Assembly: GCA_964017155.1 (NCBI GenBank)
Contig: OZ024861.1
Span: forward strand, 21,259,213 to 21,323,212
Length of the DNA stretch: 64,000 bases
Origin: Oasisia sp. SBJ-2009
Lineage: Eukaryota; Annelida; Polychaeta; Sabellida; Siboglinidae
Reading direction: 5' to 3'
This document shows positions 14,951 to 29,400 of this stretch, one piece after another (position 1 is the stretch's first letter; each line of letters begins with the position of its first letter). The translations under genes were made by a program, and so were the position numbers. Below the pieces are notes generated by a model. It was given only the letters and a program-made list of their open reading frames with translations, was not told the DNA's origin and did not search any database.

Positions 14951-17900
14951 CATCCATCCAACCACTCCTACTTAGCGCCTCAATCCAACCACCCCTATTT
15001 AACGCATCCATCCAACCACCCCTACATAACTCATCAATCCTACCCTCCCTAATTAACACATCCATTCAACCACCCCTACATAACGCATCCATCCAAACAC
15101 CTCTACATAGCGCATCTATTCAAGCAGCCCTACTTAATGCATCCATCCAACCACCCCTGTGTAACGCATCCATCCAACAACCCCTAATTAATGCATCCAT
15201 CAATTCACCTCTACTTAATATATCCATGCATTCACCTCTACTTAGCGAATCCATCCAACCACCTCTTCATATCGTTTCCATCCATTCACCTTGACTTAGC
15301 CCATCCATCCAACGAACCCTTGATAACGTATCCCTCCAACCACCCATATTTAACGCATCAATTCAAACACCCGTACTTAAAGCATCCATCCAACCACTCC
15401 TACATAACGCGTCCATTCAACCACCCCTACTTAACGCATCCATCCAACCACCCCTACTTAACGCATCAATCCCACCAATCGTACTTAACGTATCCATCCA
15501 ACCACTCCTCCTTTACGCATCCATCAACCACCCCTACTTAACGCATCTATTCAACCTCCCCTACTTAACGTATCCATCGTATCACCCCTTCTTAGCGCAT
15601 CCATCCAAACACCCCTACTTAACGCATCCATCCAACCACCCCTACTTAATGCTTCCATCCAATCACCTCAACTGAATGCATCCATCGAACCACCCCTACT
15701 TAACGCATCCACCCATTCACCTCTACTTAAAGCATCCAACAACCATCCCTACATAACGCATCCATCCAACCACCCCTGCATAACGCATCCATCCAACCAC
15801 TCCTAATTAACGCATCCTCCCAACCAACCTACTTAGAGCATTCATCCAACCACCCCTTCTTAACGCACCCACCCAACCACCCCTATTTAACGTATCTATC
15901 CAATCTCCCCTACTTAATGCTTCCATCCATTCACCTCAACTTAGTGCATCCATCCAACCACGTCTACGTAACGCATCCATCCATTCACCTCTACTTAACG
16001 CATCCAACAACCACCCCTACATAACGAATCCATTCAACCTCCACTACATAACGCATCCATCCAATCACACTTACTTAACGCATTCATTCAACCACCCCTA
16101 CTTAACGCATCCATCCAAGCACCCCTACTTATCCAATCCATTCAACCACTGTTACTTAACGCATCCATCCAACCACTCCTACTTAGCGCATCCATCCAAC
16201 CACCCCTGCTTATTCAATCCATTCAACCACCCGTACTTAACGCATCCATCCAACCACACCTATTTAACGCATCCATCCAACCACTCCTGCTTAGCGTATC
16301 CATCCAACCACTCCTACTTAACGCATCCATCAAACCACCCCTATTTATCGCATCCATCCAACCACCCATATTTAACGTATCCATCCAATCTCCTCTACAT
16401 AGTGCATCCATCCAATCACCCCTACTTTACGCATCCATCCAAACACAACCAACCCTACTTAACGTATCAATCCAACCACTCCTACTTATAGCATCAATCC
16501 AACCACCCCTATATAACGCATCCATCCAACTACCACTACTTAGCCATCCATTCAACCAAACGTACTTAGCGCATCCATCCAATCACCCCTACTTAACGCA
16601 TCCATCCAACCACTCCTACTTAACGTATCCATCCAACCATTCCTACTTAACGCATCTTTCCAACCACTCCTACTTAACGTATCCATCCAACCACCCCTAA
16701 CAAACGCATCCATCCAATCACCCCTACTTAACGCTTACATCTCACCACTCGTACTTATCGTATCCATCCAACCACTCCTACTTAACGCATCCATCCAACC
16801 ACTCCTACTTAACGTATCCATCCAACCACCCCTACTAAACGCATCCATCCAATCACCCCTACTTAACACATCCATCCCACCACTCGTTCTTAACGTATCC
16901 ATCCAACCTATCCTACCTAATGCATCCATGCAATCACACCTTCTTAACGTATGAATCCAACCACACCTACTTAATGCATCCATCCAATCACCCCTACTTA
17001 ACGCAACCATCCATCCACCCCTACTTAGCGCATCCATCCAACCACCCCTACTTAACGTATCTATCCAAACTCCCCTACGTACCGCATCCATCCAATCACC
17101 TCTTCTTAACGCATCCATCCAACTACCCCTATTTAACATATCCATCTAATCTTCCCTACCTAATGCATCCATTCAATCACCCCTTCTTAACGTATCAATC
17201 CAACCACTCCTACTTAATGCTACCATCCAATCACCCCTACTTAATGCATCCATCCAACCACCCCTACTTAGCGCATCCATCCAACCACCCCTATTTAACG
17301 CATCCATCCAACCACCCCTACTTAGCGTATCCATCCAACTACCACTACTTAATGCACTCATCCAATCACCTGTACTTAATACATCCATCCAACCACCCCT
17401 ATTTTACGCCTCCATCCCACCACCCCTACATAACGCATCCATCCAACCTCCCCTACTTAAAGCCTTCATCCATTCACCTCAACTTAATGCATCCATCCAA
17501 CCACCCCTACGTAGCGCATCCATCCATTCACCTCTACTTAAAACATCCAACAACCACCCCTACATAACGAATCCATTCAACCACCCTAACTTAACGCATC
17601 CATTCAACCACCCCTACTTAACGCATCCATCCAAGCACACCTACTTATCCAATCCATTCAACCACCTGTTCTTAGCGCATCCATCCAATCACTCCTACTT
17701 AACGCATCCATCCAACCACTCCTACTTAGCGCCTCCATCCAACCACCCCTATTTAACGCATCCATCCAACCACCCCTACATAACTCATGAATCTTACCCT
17801 CCCTAATTAACACATCCATTCAACCACCCCTACATAACGCATCCATCCAAACACCTCTACATAACGCATCTTTTCAAGCAGCCCTACTTAATGCATCCAT

Positions 17901-20900
17901 CCAACCACCCCTGTGTAACGCATCCATCCAACAACCCCTAATTAATGCATCCATCAATTCACCTCTACTTAACATATCCATCCATTCACCTCTACTTAGC
18001 GAATCCATCCAACCACCTCTTCATATCGTATCCATACATTCATCTCTACTTAACGCGTCCATCCAACCAGCCCTACATAACGTATCCCTCGAACCACCCC
18101 TATTTAACGCTTCAATTCAAACACCCGTACTTAAAGCATCCATCCAACCACTCCTACATAGCGCGTCCATTCAACCACCCCTTCTTAACGCATCCATCCA
18201 ACCACCCCTACATAGCGCATCCATCCAACCACCTCCACATAACGTATCTATTCAAGCAGCCCTTCTTAACGCATCCTTCCAACCATCCCTACTTAATGCA
18301 TCCATCCAACCACCCCTCTGTAACGCATCCATCCAACAACCCCTAATTAATGCATCCATCAATTCACCTCTAACTAGTATATCCATGCATTCAACTCTAC
18401 TTAGCGAATCCATCCAACCACCTCTTCATATTGTATCCATCCATTCATCTCTACTTAACGCGTCCAACCTACCAGCCCTACATAACGTATCCCTCCAACC
18501 ACCCCTATTTAACGCTTCAATTCAAACACCCGTACTTAAAGCATCCATCCAACCACCGCTACATAACGCATCCATTCATCCACCCCTACTTAACGCATCC
18601 ATCCAGCCACCCCTACATAACGCATCCATTCAACCACCCCTACTTAACGCATCCATCAAAACACCCCTACTTATCGCATCCATCCAACCACTCCTAATTA
18701 ACGCATCCACCCAACCAACCTACTTAGCGCATTCATCCAACCACCCCTTTTTAACGCATCCATCCAACCCCCCATATTTAACGTATCCATCCAATCTCCA
18801 CTACTTAATGCATCCATCCAACCACCCCTACTTTACGCATCCATCCAAACACTACCAACCCTACTTAAAGCATCAATCCAACCAACCCTATATAACGCAT
18901 CCAATCAACCACCCCTACTTAACGCATCCATCCAACCACCCCTACTTAGCCATCCATTTAACCAACCGTACTTAGCGCATCCATCCAATCACCCCTACTT
19001 AATGCATCCATCCAACCACTCCTACTTAACGTATCCATCCAGCCACTCCTACTTATCGTATCCACCCAACCACTCCTACTTAACGCATCCATCCAACAAC
19101 CCTACTTAGCGCATTCACCCAACCACCCCTACTTAACGCATCAATATAACCACCCCTATTTAACATATCCATCCAATCTCCCCTACTTAATGCATCCATC
19201 CAATCACCCCTTCTTAAAACATACATCCAACCACTCCTACTTAAGGCATCCATCCAAACACCCCTACTTAGCGCATCCAACCAGCCACTCCTACTTAGCG
19301 CATCCATCCAACCACTCCTACTTAACGCATCCATCCAGCCAACCCTCCTTAACGTATCAATCCAACCACTCCTACCTAAAGCATCCATCGAACCACCCCT
19401 ACATAACGCATCCATTCAACCACCCCTACTTAAAGCATCCATCCAACCACCTCTACTTATCCCATCTAGTCAACCACACGGACTTAACGCATCCATTCAA
19501 TCACCCCTAATTAACGCATCCATCCAACCACTCCTACTTAACGAATCCATCCAATCTCCCCTACTTAATGCATCCATCCAACCACCCCTACTTAACACAT
19601 CCATCCACCCAACCCTACGTAACGCGTCCATTCAACCACCCCTACAAAACGTATCCATCGAACCACTCCTAATTAACGCATCCACCCAACCAACCTACTT
19701 AGCGCATTCATTCAACCACCCCTTCTTAACGCATCCACCCAACCACTCCTATTTAACGTATCTATCCAATCTCCCAACTTAACGCATCCATCCAGTCACC
19801 TCTTCTTAACGCATCCATCCAACCACCCCTATTTAACGTATCCATCCAAGCTTCCCTACCTAATGCATCCATTCAATCACCCCTTCTTAGCGTATCAATC
19901 CAACTACTCCTGCTTAATGCTACCATCCAATCAACCCTACATAACGCATCCATCCAACCACCCCTACTTAGCGCATTCATGCAACCGCCCATATTTAACG
20001 CATCCATCCAACCACCGTTAATTAACGTATTCATCCAACTACCACTACTTAATGCACTCATCCAATCACCTGTACATAATACATCCATCCAACAACCCCT
20101 ACTTTACGCCTCTATCTCACAACCCCTACATAACGCACCCATCCAACCTCCCCTACTTAATGCTTCCATCCATTCACCTCAACTTAATGCATCCATCCAA
20201 CCACCCCTACGTAACGCATCCATCCATTCACCTCTACTTAAAGCATCCAACAACCACCCCTACATAACGAATCCATTCAGCCACCCTTACTTAACGCATC
20301 CATTCAATCACCCCTACTTAACGTATTCCTCCAACCACCCCTATTTAACGCTTCAATTCAAACACCCGTACTTAAAGCATCCATCCAACCACCCCTACAT
20401 AACGCATCCCTTCAACCACCCCTACTTAACGCATCCATCCAGCCACCCCTACATAACGCATCCACCCAACCAACCTACTTAGCACATTCATCCAACCACC
20501 CCTTCTTAACGCATCCATCCAACCACCCATATTTAACGTATCCATCCAATCTCCTCTACTTAATGCATCCATCCAATCACCCCTACCTTACGCATCCATA
20601 CAAACACAACCAACCCTACTTAACGTATCAATCCAACCACTCCTACTTAAAGCATGAATCCAACCACCCCTATATAACGCACCCATTCAACCACCCTACT
20701 TAACGCATTCATCCAACCACCCCCACATAACGCATACATTCAACCACCCCTACTTAACGCATCCATCCAACCACCCCTACTTAGCCATCCTTTCAACCAA
20801 CCGTACTTAGCGCATACATCCAATCACCCCTACTTAACGCATCCATCCAACCACTCCTACTTAACGTATCCATCCAGCCACTCCTACTTAACGCATCCAT

Positions 20901-23401
20901 CCAACCACTCCTACTTAGCGTATCCATCCAACCACCCCTAATAAACGCATCCATCCAATCACCCCTACTTAACGCTTCCATCTCACCACTCGTACTTAAC
21001 GTATCCATCCAACCACTCCTACTTAACGCATCCATCCAACCACTCCTACTTAACGTATCCATCCAACCACCCCTACTAAAAGCATCCATCCAATCACCCC
21101 TACTTAACACATCCATCCCACCACTCGTACTTAAGGTATCCATCCAACCACTCCTACGTAATGCATCCATCCAAACACCCCTACATAACGCAACCATCCA
21201 ACCACCCCTACTTAGCGCATCCACCCAACCACCCCTATTTAACGTAACTATCCAATCTCCCCTACTTACCGCATCCATCCAATCACCTCTTCTTAACGCA
21301 TCCATCCAACCACCCCTATTTAACATATCCATCCAATCTTCCCTACCTAATGCATCCATTCAATCACCCCTTCTTAACGTATCAATCCAACCACTCCTAC
21401 TTAATGCTACCATCCAATCACCCCTACTTAACTCATCCATCGAACCACCCCTATTTAACGCATCCATCCAACCACCCCTACTTAACGTATCCATCCAACT
21501 ACCACTACTTAATGCACTTATCCAATCACCTGTACATAATATATCCATCCAACCACCCCTACTTTACGCCTCCATCCCACCACCCCTACATAACGAATCC
21601 ATCCAACCTCCCCTACTTAATGCTTCCATCCATTCACCTCAACTTAAAGCATCCAACAACCACCCCTACATAACGAATCCATTCATCCATCCTTACTTAA
21701 TGCATCCATTCAACCACCCCTACTTAACGCATCCATCCAAGCACACCTACTTATCCAATCCATTCAACCACCCATTCTTAACGCATACATCCAATCACCC
21801 CTACTTAACGCATACATCCAACCACTCCTACTTAGCGCCTCAATCCAACCACCCCTATTTAACGCATCCATCCAACCACCCCTACATAACTCATCAATCC
21901 TACCCTCCCTAATTAACACATCCATTCAACCACCCCTACATAACGCATCCATCCAAACACCTCTACATAACGCATCTATTCAAGCAGCCCTACTTAATGC
22001 ATCCATCAATTCACCTCTACTTAATATATCCATCCATTCACCTCTACTTAGCGAATCCATCCAACCACCTCTTCATATCGTATCCATCCATTCACCTCTA
22101 TTTAGCCCATCCATCCAACCAGCCCTTGATAACGTATCCCTCCAACCACCCATATTTAACGCATCAATTCAAACACCCGTACTTAAAGCATCCATCCAAC
22201 CACTCCTACATAACGCGTCCATTCAACCACCTCTACTTAACGCATCCATCCAACCACCCCTACATAACGCATCCATCCAACCACCCCTACTTAACGCATC
22301 AATCCCACCAATCGTACTTAACGTATCCATCCAACCACTCCTCCTTTACGAATCCATCAACCACCCCTACTTAACGCATCTATTCAACCTCCCCTACTTA
22401 ACGTATCCATCGTATCACCCCTTCTTAGCGCATCCATCCAAACACCCCTACTTAACGCATCCATCCAACCACCCCTACTTAATGCTTCAATCCAATCACC
22501 TCAACTGAATGCATCCATCCAATCACCCCTACTTAACGCTTCCATCTCACCACTCGTACTTAACGTATCCATCCAACCACTCCTACTTAACGCATCCATC
22601 CAACCACTCCTACTTAACGTATCCATCCAACCACCCCTACTAAACGCATCCATCCAATCACCCCTACTTAACACTTCCATCCCACCACTCGTACTTAACG
22701 TATCCATCCAACCACTCCTACGTAATGCATCCATCCAAACACCCCTACTTAACGCAACCATCCAACCACCCCTACTTAGCGCATCCACCCAACCACCCCT
22801 ATTTAACGTAACTATCCAATCTCCCCTACTTACCGCATCCATCCAATCACCTCTTCTAAACGCATCCATCCAACCACCCCTATTTAACATATCCATGCAA
22901 TCTTCCCTACCTAATGAATCCATTCAATCACCCCTTCTTAACGTATCAATCCAACCACTCCTACTTAATGCTACCATCCAATCACCCCTACTTAACTCAT
23001 CCGTCCAACCACCCCTACTTAGCGCATCCATCGAACCACCCCTATTAAACGCATCCATCCAACCACCCCTACATAACGTATCCATCCAACTACCACTACT
23101 TAATGCACTCATCCAATCACCTGTACATAATACATCCATCCAACCACCCCTACTTTACGCCTCCATCCCACCACCCCTACATAACGAATCCATCCAACCT
23201 CCCCTACTTAATGCTTCCATCCATTCACCTCAACTTAAAGCATCCAACAACCACCCCTACATAACGAATCCATTCAACCACCCTTACTTAATGCATGCAT
23301 TCAACCACCCCTACTTAGCGCATCCATCCAAGCACACCTACTTATCCAATCCATTCAACCACCCATTCTTAACGCATACATCCAATCACCCCTACTTAAC
23401 G
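14951..23401 (+). repeat. Higher-order unit A2, 8451 bp
   Basis: The same length and order as A1 and nearly the same sequence. It also shares the absence of the 2.28-kb segment (near 22515). A1 and A2 therefore arose from one deletion-type unit by recent duplication. Private changes include TATAACC near 19146 where A1 has TACAACC near 9699, and CTACAAAACG near 19643 where A1 has CTACTTAACG near 10195. Confidence 0.87.
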
Positions 23402-26400
23402 CATCCATCCAACCACTCCTACTTAGCGCCTCAATCCAACCACCCCTATTTAACGCATCCATCCAACCACCCCTACATAACTCATCAATCCTACCCTCCC
23501 TAATTAACACATCCATTCAACCACCCCTACATAACGCATCCATCCAAACACCTCTACATAGCGCATCTATTCAAGCAGCCCTACTTAATGCATCCATCCA
23601 ACCACCCCTGTGTAACGCATCCATCCAACAACCCCTAATGAATGCATCCATCAATTCACCTCTACTTAATATATCCATGCATTCACCTCTACTTAGCGAA
23701 TCCATCCAACCACCTCTTCATATCGTTTCCATCCATTCACCTTGACTTAGCCCATCCATCCAACGAACCCTTGATAACGTATCCCTCCAACCACCCATAT
23801 TTAACGCATCAATTCAAACACCCGTACTTAAAGCATCCATCCAACCACTCCTACATAACGCGTCCATTCAACCACCCCTACTTAACGCATCCATCCAACC
23901 ACCCCTACTTAACGCATCAATCCCACCAATCGTACTTAACGTATCCATCCAACCACTCCTCCTTTACGCATCCATCAACCACCCCTACTTAACGCATCTA
24001 TTCAACCTCCCCTACTTAACGTATCCATCGTATCACCCCTTCTTAGCGCATCCATCCAAACACCCCTACTTAACGCATCCATCCAACCACCCCTACTTAA
24101 TGCTTCCGTCCAATCACCTCAACTGAATGCATCCATCGAACCACCCCTACTTAACGCATCCACCCATTCACCTCTACTTAAAGCATCCAACAACCATCCC
24201 TACATAACGCATCCATCCAACCACCCCTGCATAACGCATCCATCCAACCACTCCTAATTAACGCATCCTCCCAACCAACCTACTTAGAGCATTCATCCAA
24301 CCACCCCTTCTTAACGCACCCACCCAACCACCCCTATTTAACGTATCTATCCAATCTCCCCTACTTAATGCTTCCATCCATTCACCTCAACTTAGTGCAT
24401 CCATCCAACCACGTCTACGTAACGCATCCATCCATTCACCTCTACTTAACGCATCCAACAACCACCCCTACATAACGAATCCATTCAACCTCCACTACAT
24501 AACGCATCCATCCAATCACACTTACTTAACGCATTCATTCAACCACCCCTACTTAACGCATCCATCCAAGCACCCCTACTTATCCAATCCATTCAACCAC
24601 TGTTACTTAACGCATCCATCCAACCACTCCTACTTAGCGCATCCATCCAACCACCCCTGCTTATTCAATCCATTCAACCACCCGTACTTAACGCATCCAT
24701 CCAACCACACCTATTTAACGCATCCATCCAACCACTCCTGCTTAGCGTATCCATCCAACCACTCCTACTTAACGCATCCATCAAACCACCCCTATTTATC
24801 GCATCCATCCAACCACCCATATTTAACGTATCCATCCAATCTCCTCTACATAGTGCATCCATCCAATCACCCCTACTTTACGCATCCATCCAAACACAAC
24901 CAACCCTACTTAACGTATCAATCCAACCACTCCTACTTATAGCATCAATCCAACCACCCCTATATAACGCATGCATCCAACTACCACTACTTAGCCATCC
25001 ATTCAACCAAACGTACTTAGCGCATCCATCCAATCACCCCTACTTAACGCATCCATCCAACCACTCCTACTTAACGTATCCATCCAACCATTCCTACTTA
25101 ACGCATCTTTCCAACCACTCCTACTTAACGTATCCATCCAACCACCCCTAACAAACGCATCCATCCAATCACCCCTACTTAACGCTTACATCTCACCACT
25201 CGTACTTATCGTATCCATCCAACCACTCCTACTTAACGCATCCATCCAACCACTCCTACTTAACGTATCCATCCAACCACCCCTACTAAACGCATCCATC
25301 CAATCACCCCTACTTAACACATCCATCCCACCACTCGTTCTTAACGTATCCATCCAACCTATCCTACCTAATGCATCCATGCAATCACACCTTCTTAACG
25401 TATGAATCCAACCACACCTACTTAATGCATCCATCCAATCACCCCTACTTAACGCAACCATCCATCCACCCCTACTTAGCGCATCCATCCAACCACCCCT
25501 ACTTAACGTATCTATCCAAACTCCCCTACGTACCGCATCCATCCAATCACCTCTTCTTAACGCATCCATCCAACTACCCCTATTTAACATATCCATCTAA
25601 TCTTCCCTACCTAATGCATCCATTCAATCACCCCTTCTTAACGTATCAATCCAACCACTCCTACTTAATGCTACCATCCAATCACCCCTACTTAATGCAT
25701 CCATCCAACCACCCCTACTTAGCGCATCCATCCAACCACCCCTATTTAACGCATCCATCCAACCACCCCTACTTAGCGTATCCATCCAACTACCACTACT
25801 TAATGCACTCATCCAATCACCTGTACTTAATACATCCATCCAACCACCCCTATTTTACGCCTCCATCCCACCACCCCTACATAACGCATCCATCCAACCT
25901 CCCCTACTTAAAGCCTTCATCCATTCACCTCAACTTAATGCATCCATCCAACCACCCCTACGTAGCGCATCCATCCATTCACCTCTACTTAAAACATCCA
26001 ACAACCACCCCTACATAACGAATCCATTCAACCACCCTAACTTAACGCATCCATTCAACCACCCCTACTTAACGCATCCATCCAAGCACACCTACTTATC
26101 CAATCCATTCAACCACCTGTTCTTAGCGCATCCATCCAATCACTCCTACTTAACGCATCCATCCAACCACTCCTACTTAGCGCCTCCATCCAACCACCCC
26201 TATTTAACGCATCCATCCAACCACCCCTACATAACTCATGAATCTTACCCTCCCTAATTAACACATCCATTCAACCACCCCTACATAACGCATCCATCCA
26301 AACACCTCTACATAACGCATCTTTTCAAGCAGCCCTACTTAATGCATCCATCCAACCACCCCTGTGTAACGCATCCATCCAACAACCCCTAATTAATGCA

Positions 26401-29400
26401 TCCATCAATTCACCTCTACTTAACATATCCATCCATTCACCTCTACTTAGCGAATCCATCCAACCACCTCTTCATATCGTATCCATACATTCATCTCTAC
26501 TTAACGCGTCCATCCAACCAGCCCTACATAACGTATCCCTCGAACCACCCCTATTTAACGCTTCAATTCAAACACCCGTACTTAAAGCATCCATCCAACC
26601 ACTCCTACATAGCGCGTCCATTCAACCACCCCTTCTTAACGCATCCATCCAACCACCCCTACATAGCGCATCCATCCAACCACCTCCACATAACGTATCT
26701 ATTCAAGCAGCCCTTCTTAACGCATCCTTCCAACCATCCCTACTTAATGCATCCATCCAACCACCCCTCTGTAACGCATCCATCCAACAACCCCTAATTA
26801 ATGCATCCATCAATTCACCTCTAACTAGTATATCCATGCATTCAACTCTACTTAGCGAATCCATCCAACCACCTCTTCATATTGTATCCATCCATTCATC
26901 TCTACTTAACGCGTCCAACCTACCAGCCCTACATAACGTATCCCTCCAACCACCCCTATTTAACGCTTCAATTCAAACACCCGTACTTAAAGCATCCATC
27001 CAACCACCGCTACATAACGCATCCATTCATCCACCCCTACTTAACGCATCCATCCAGCCACCCCTACATAACGCATCCATTCAACCACCCCTACTTAACG
27101 CATCCATCAAAACACCCCTACTTATCGCATCCATCCAACCACTCCTAATTAACGCATCCACCCAACCAACCTACTTAGCGCATTCATCCAACCACCCCTT
27201 TTTAACGCATCCATCCAACCCCCCATATTTAACGTATCCATCCAATCTCCACTACTTAATGCATCCATCCAACCACCCCTACTTTACGCATCCATCCAAA
27301 CACTACCAACCCTACTTAAAGCATCAATCCAACCAACCCTATATAACGCATCCAATCAACCACCCCTACTTAACGCATCCATCCAACCACCCCTACTTAG
27401 CCATCCATTTAACCAACCGTACTTAGCGCATCCATCCAATCACCCCTACTTAATGCATCCATCCAACCACTCCTACTTAACGTATCCATCCAGCCACTCC
27501 TACTTATCGTATCCACCCAACCACTCCTACTTAACGCATCCATCCAACAACCCTACTTAGCGCATTCACCCAACCACCCCTACTTAACGCATCAATATAA
27601 CCACCCCTATTTAACATATCCATCCAATCTCCCCTACTTAATGCATCCATCCAATCACCCCTTCTTAAAACATACATCCAACCACTCCTACTTAAGGCAT
27701 CCATCCAAACACCCCTACTTAGCGCATCCAACCAGCCACTCCTACTTAGCGCATCCATCCAACCACTCCTACTTAACGCATCCATCCAGCCAACCCTCCT
27801 TAACGTATCAATCCAACCACTCCTACCTAAAGCATCCATCGAACCACCCCTACATAACGCATCCATTCAACCACCCCTACTTAAAGCATCCATCCAACCA
27901 CCTCTACTTATCCCATCTAGTCAACCACACGGACTTAACGCATCCATTCAATCACCCCTAATTAACGCATCCATCCAACCACTCCTACTTAACGAATCCA
28001 TCCAATCTCCCCTACTTAATGCATCCATCCAACCAACCCTACGTAACGCGTCCATTCAACCACCCCTACAAAACGTATCCATCCAACCACTCCTAATTAA
28101 CGCATCCACCCAACCAACCTACTTAGCGCATTCATTCAACCACCCCTTCTTAACGCATCCACCCAACCACTCCTATTTAACGTATCTATCCAATCTCCCA
28201 ACTTAACGCATCCATCCAGTCACCTCTTCTTAACGCATCCATCCAACCACCCCTATTTAACGTATCCATCCAATCTTCCCTACCTAATGCATCCATTCAA
28301 TCACCCCTTCTTAGCGTATCAATCCAACTACTCCTGCTTAATGCTACCATCCAATCAACCCTACATAACGCATCCATCCAACCACCCCTACTTAGCGCAT
28401 TCATCCAACCGCCCATATTTAACGCATCCATCCAACCACCGTTAATTAACGTATTCATCCAACTACCACTACTTAATGCACTCATCCAATCACCTGTACA
28501 TAATACATCCATCCAACAACCCCTACTTTACGCCTCTATCTCACAACCCCTACATAACGCATCCATCCAACCTCCCCTACTTAATGCTTCCATCCATTCA
28601 CCTCAACTTAATGCATCCATCCAACCACACCTACGTAACGCATCCATCCATTCACCTCTACTTAAAGCATCCAACAACCACCCCTACATAACGAATCCAT
28701 TCAGCCACCCTTACTTAACGCATCCATTCAATCACCCCTACTTAACGTATTCCTCCAACCACCCCTATTTAACGCTTCAATTCAAACACCCGTACTTAAA
28801 GCATCCATCCAACCACCCCTACATAACGCATCCCTTCAACCACCCCTACTTAACGCATCCATCCAGCCACCCCTACATAACGCATCCACCCAACCAACCT
28901 ACTTAGCACATTCATCCAACCACCCCTTCTTAACGCATCCATCCAACCACCCATATTTAACGTATCCATCCAATCTCCTCTACTTAATGCATCCATCCAA
29001 TCACCCCTACCTTACGCATCCATACAAACACAACCAACCCTACTTAACGTATCAATCCAACCACTCCTACTTAAAGCATGAATCCAACCACCCCTATATA
29101 ACGCACCCATTCAACCACCCTACTTAACGCATTCATCCAACCACCCCCACATAACGCATACATTCAACCACCCCTACTTAACGCATCCATCCAACCACCC
29201 CTACTTAGCCATCCTTTCAACCAACCGTACTTAGCGCATACATCCAATCACCCCTACTTAACGCATCCATCCAACCACTCCTACTTAACGTATCCATCCA
29301 GCCACTCCTACTTAACGCATCCATCCAACCACTCCTACTTAGCGTATCCATCCAACCACCCCTAATAAACGCATCCATCCAATCACCCCTACTTAACGCT

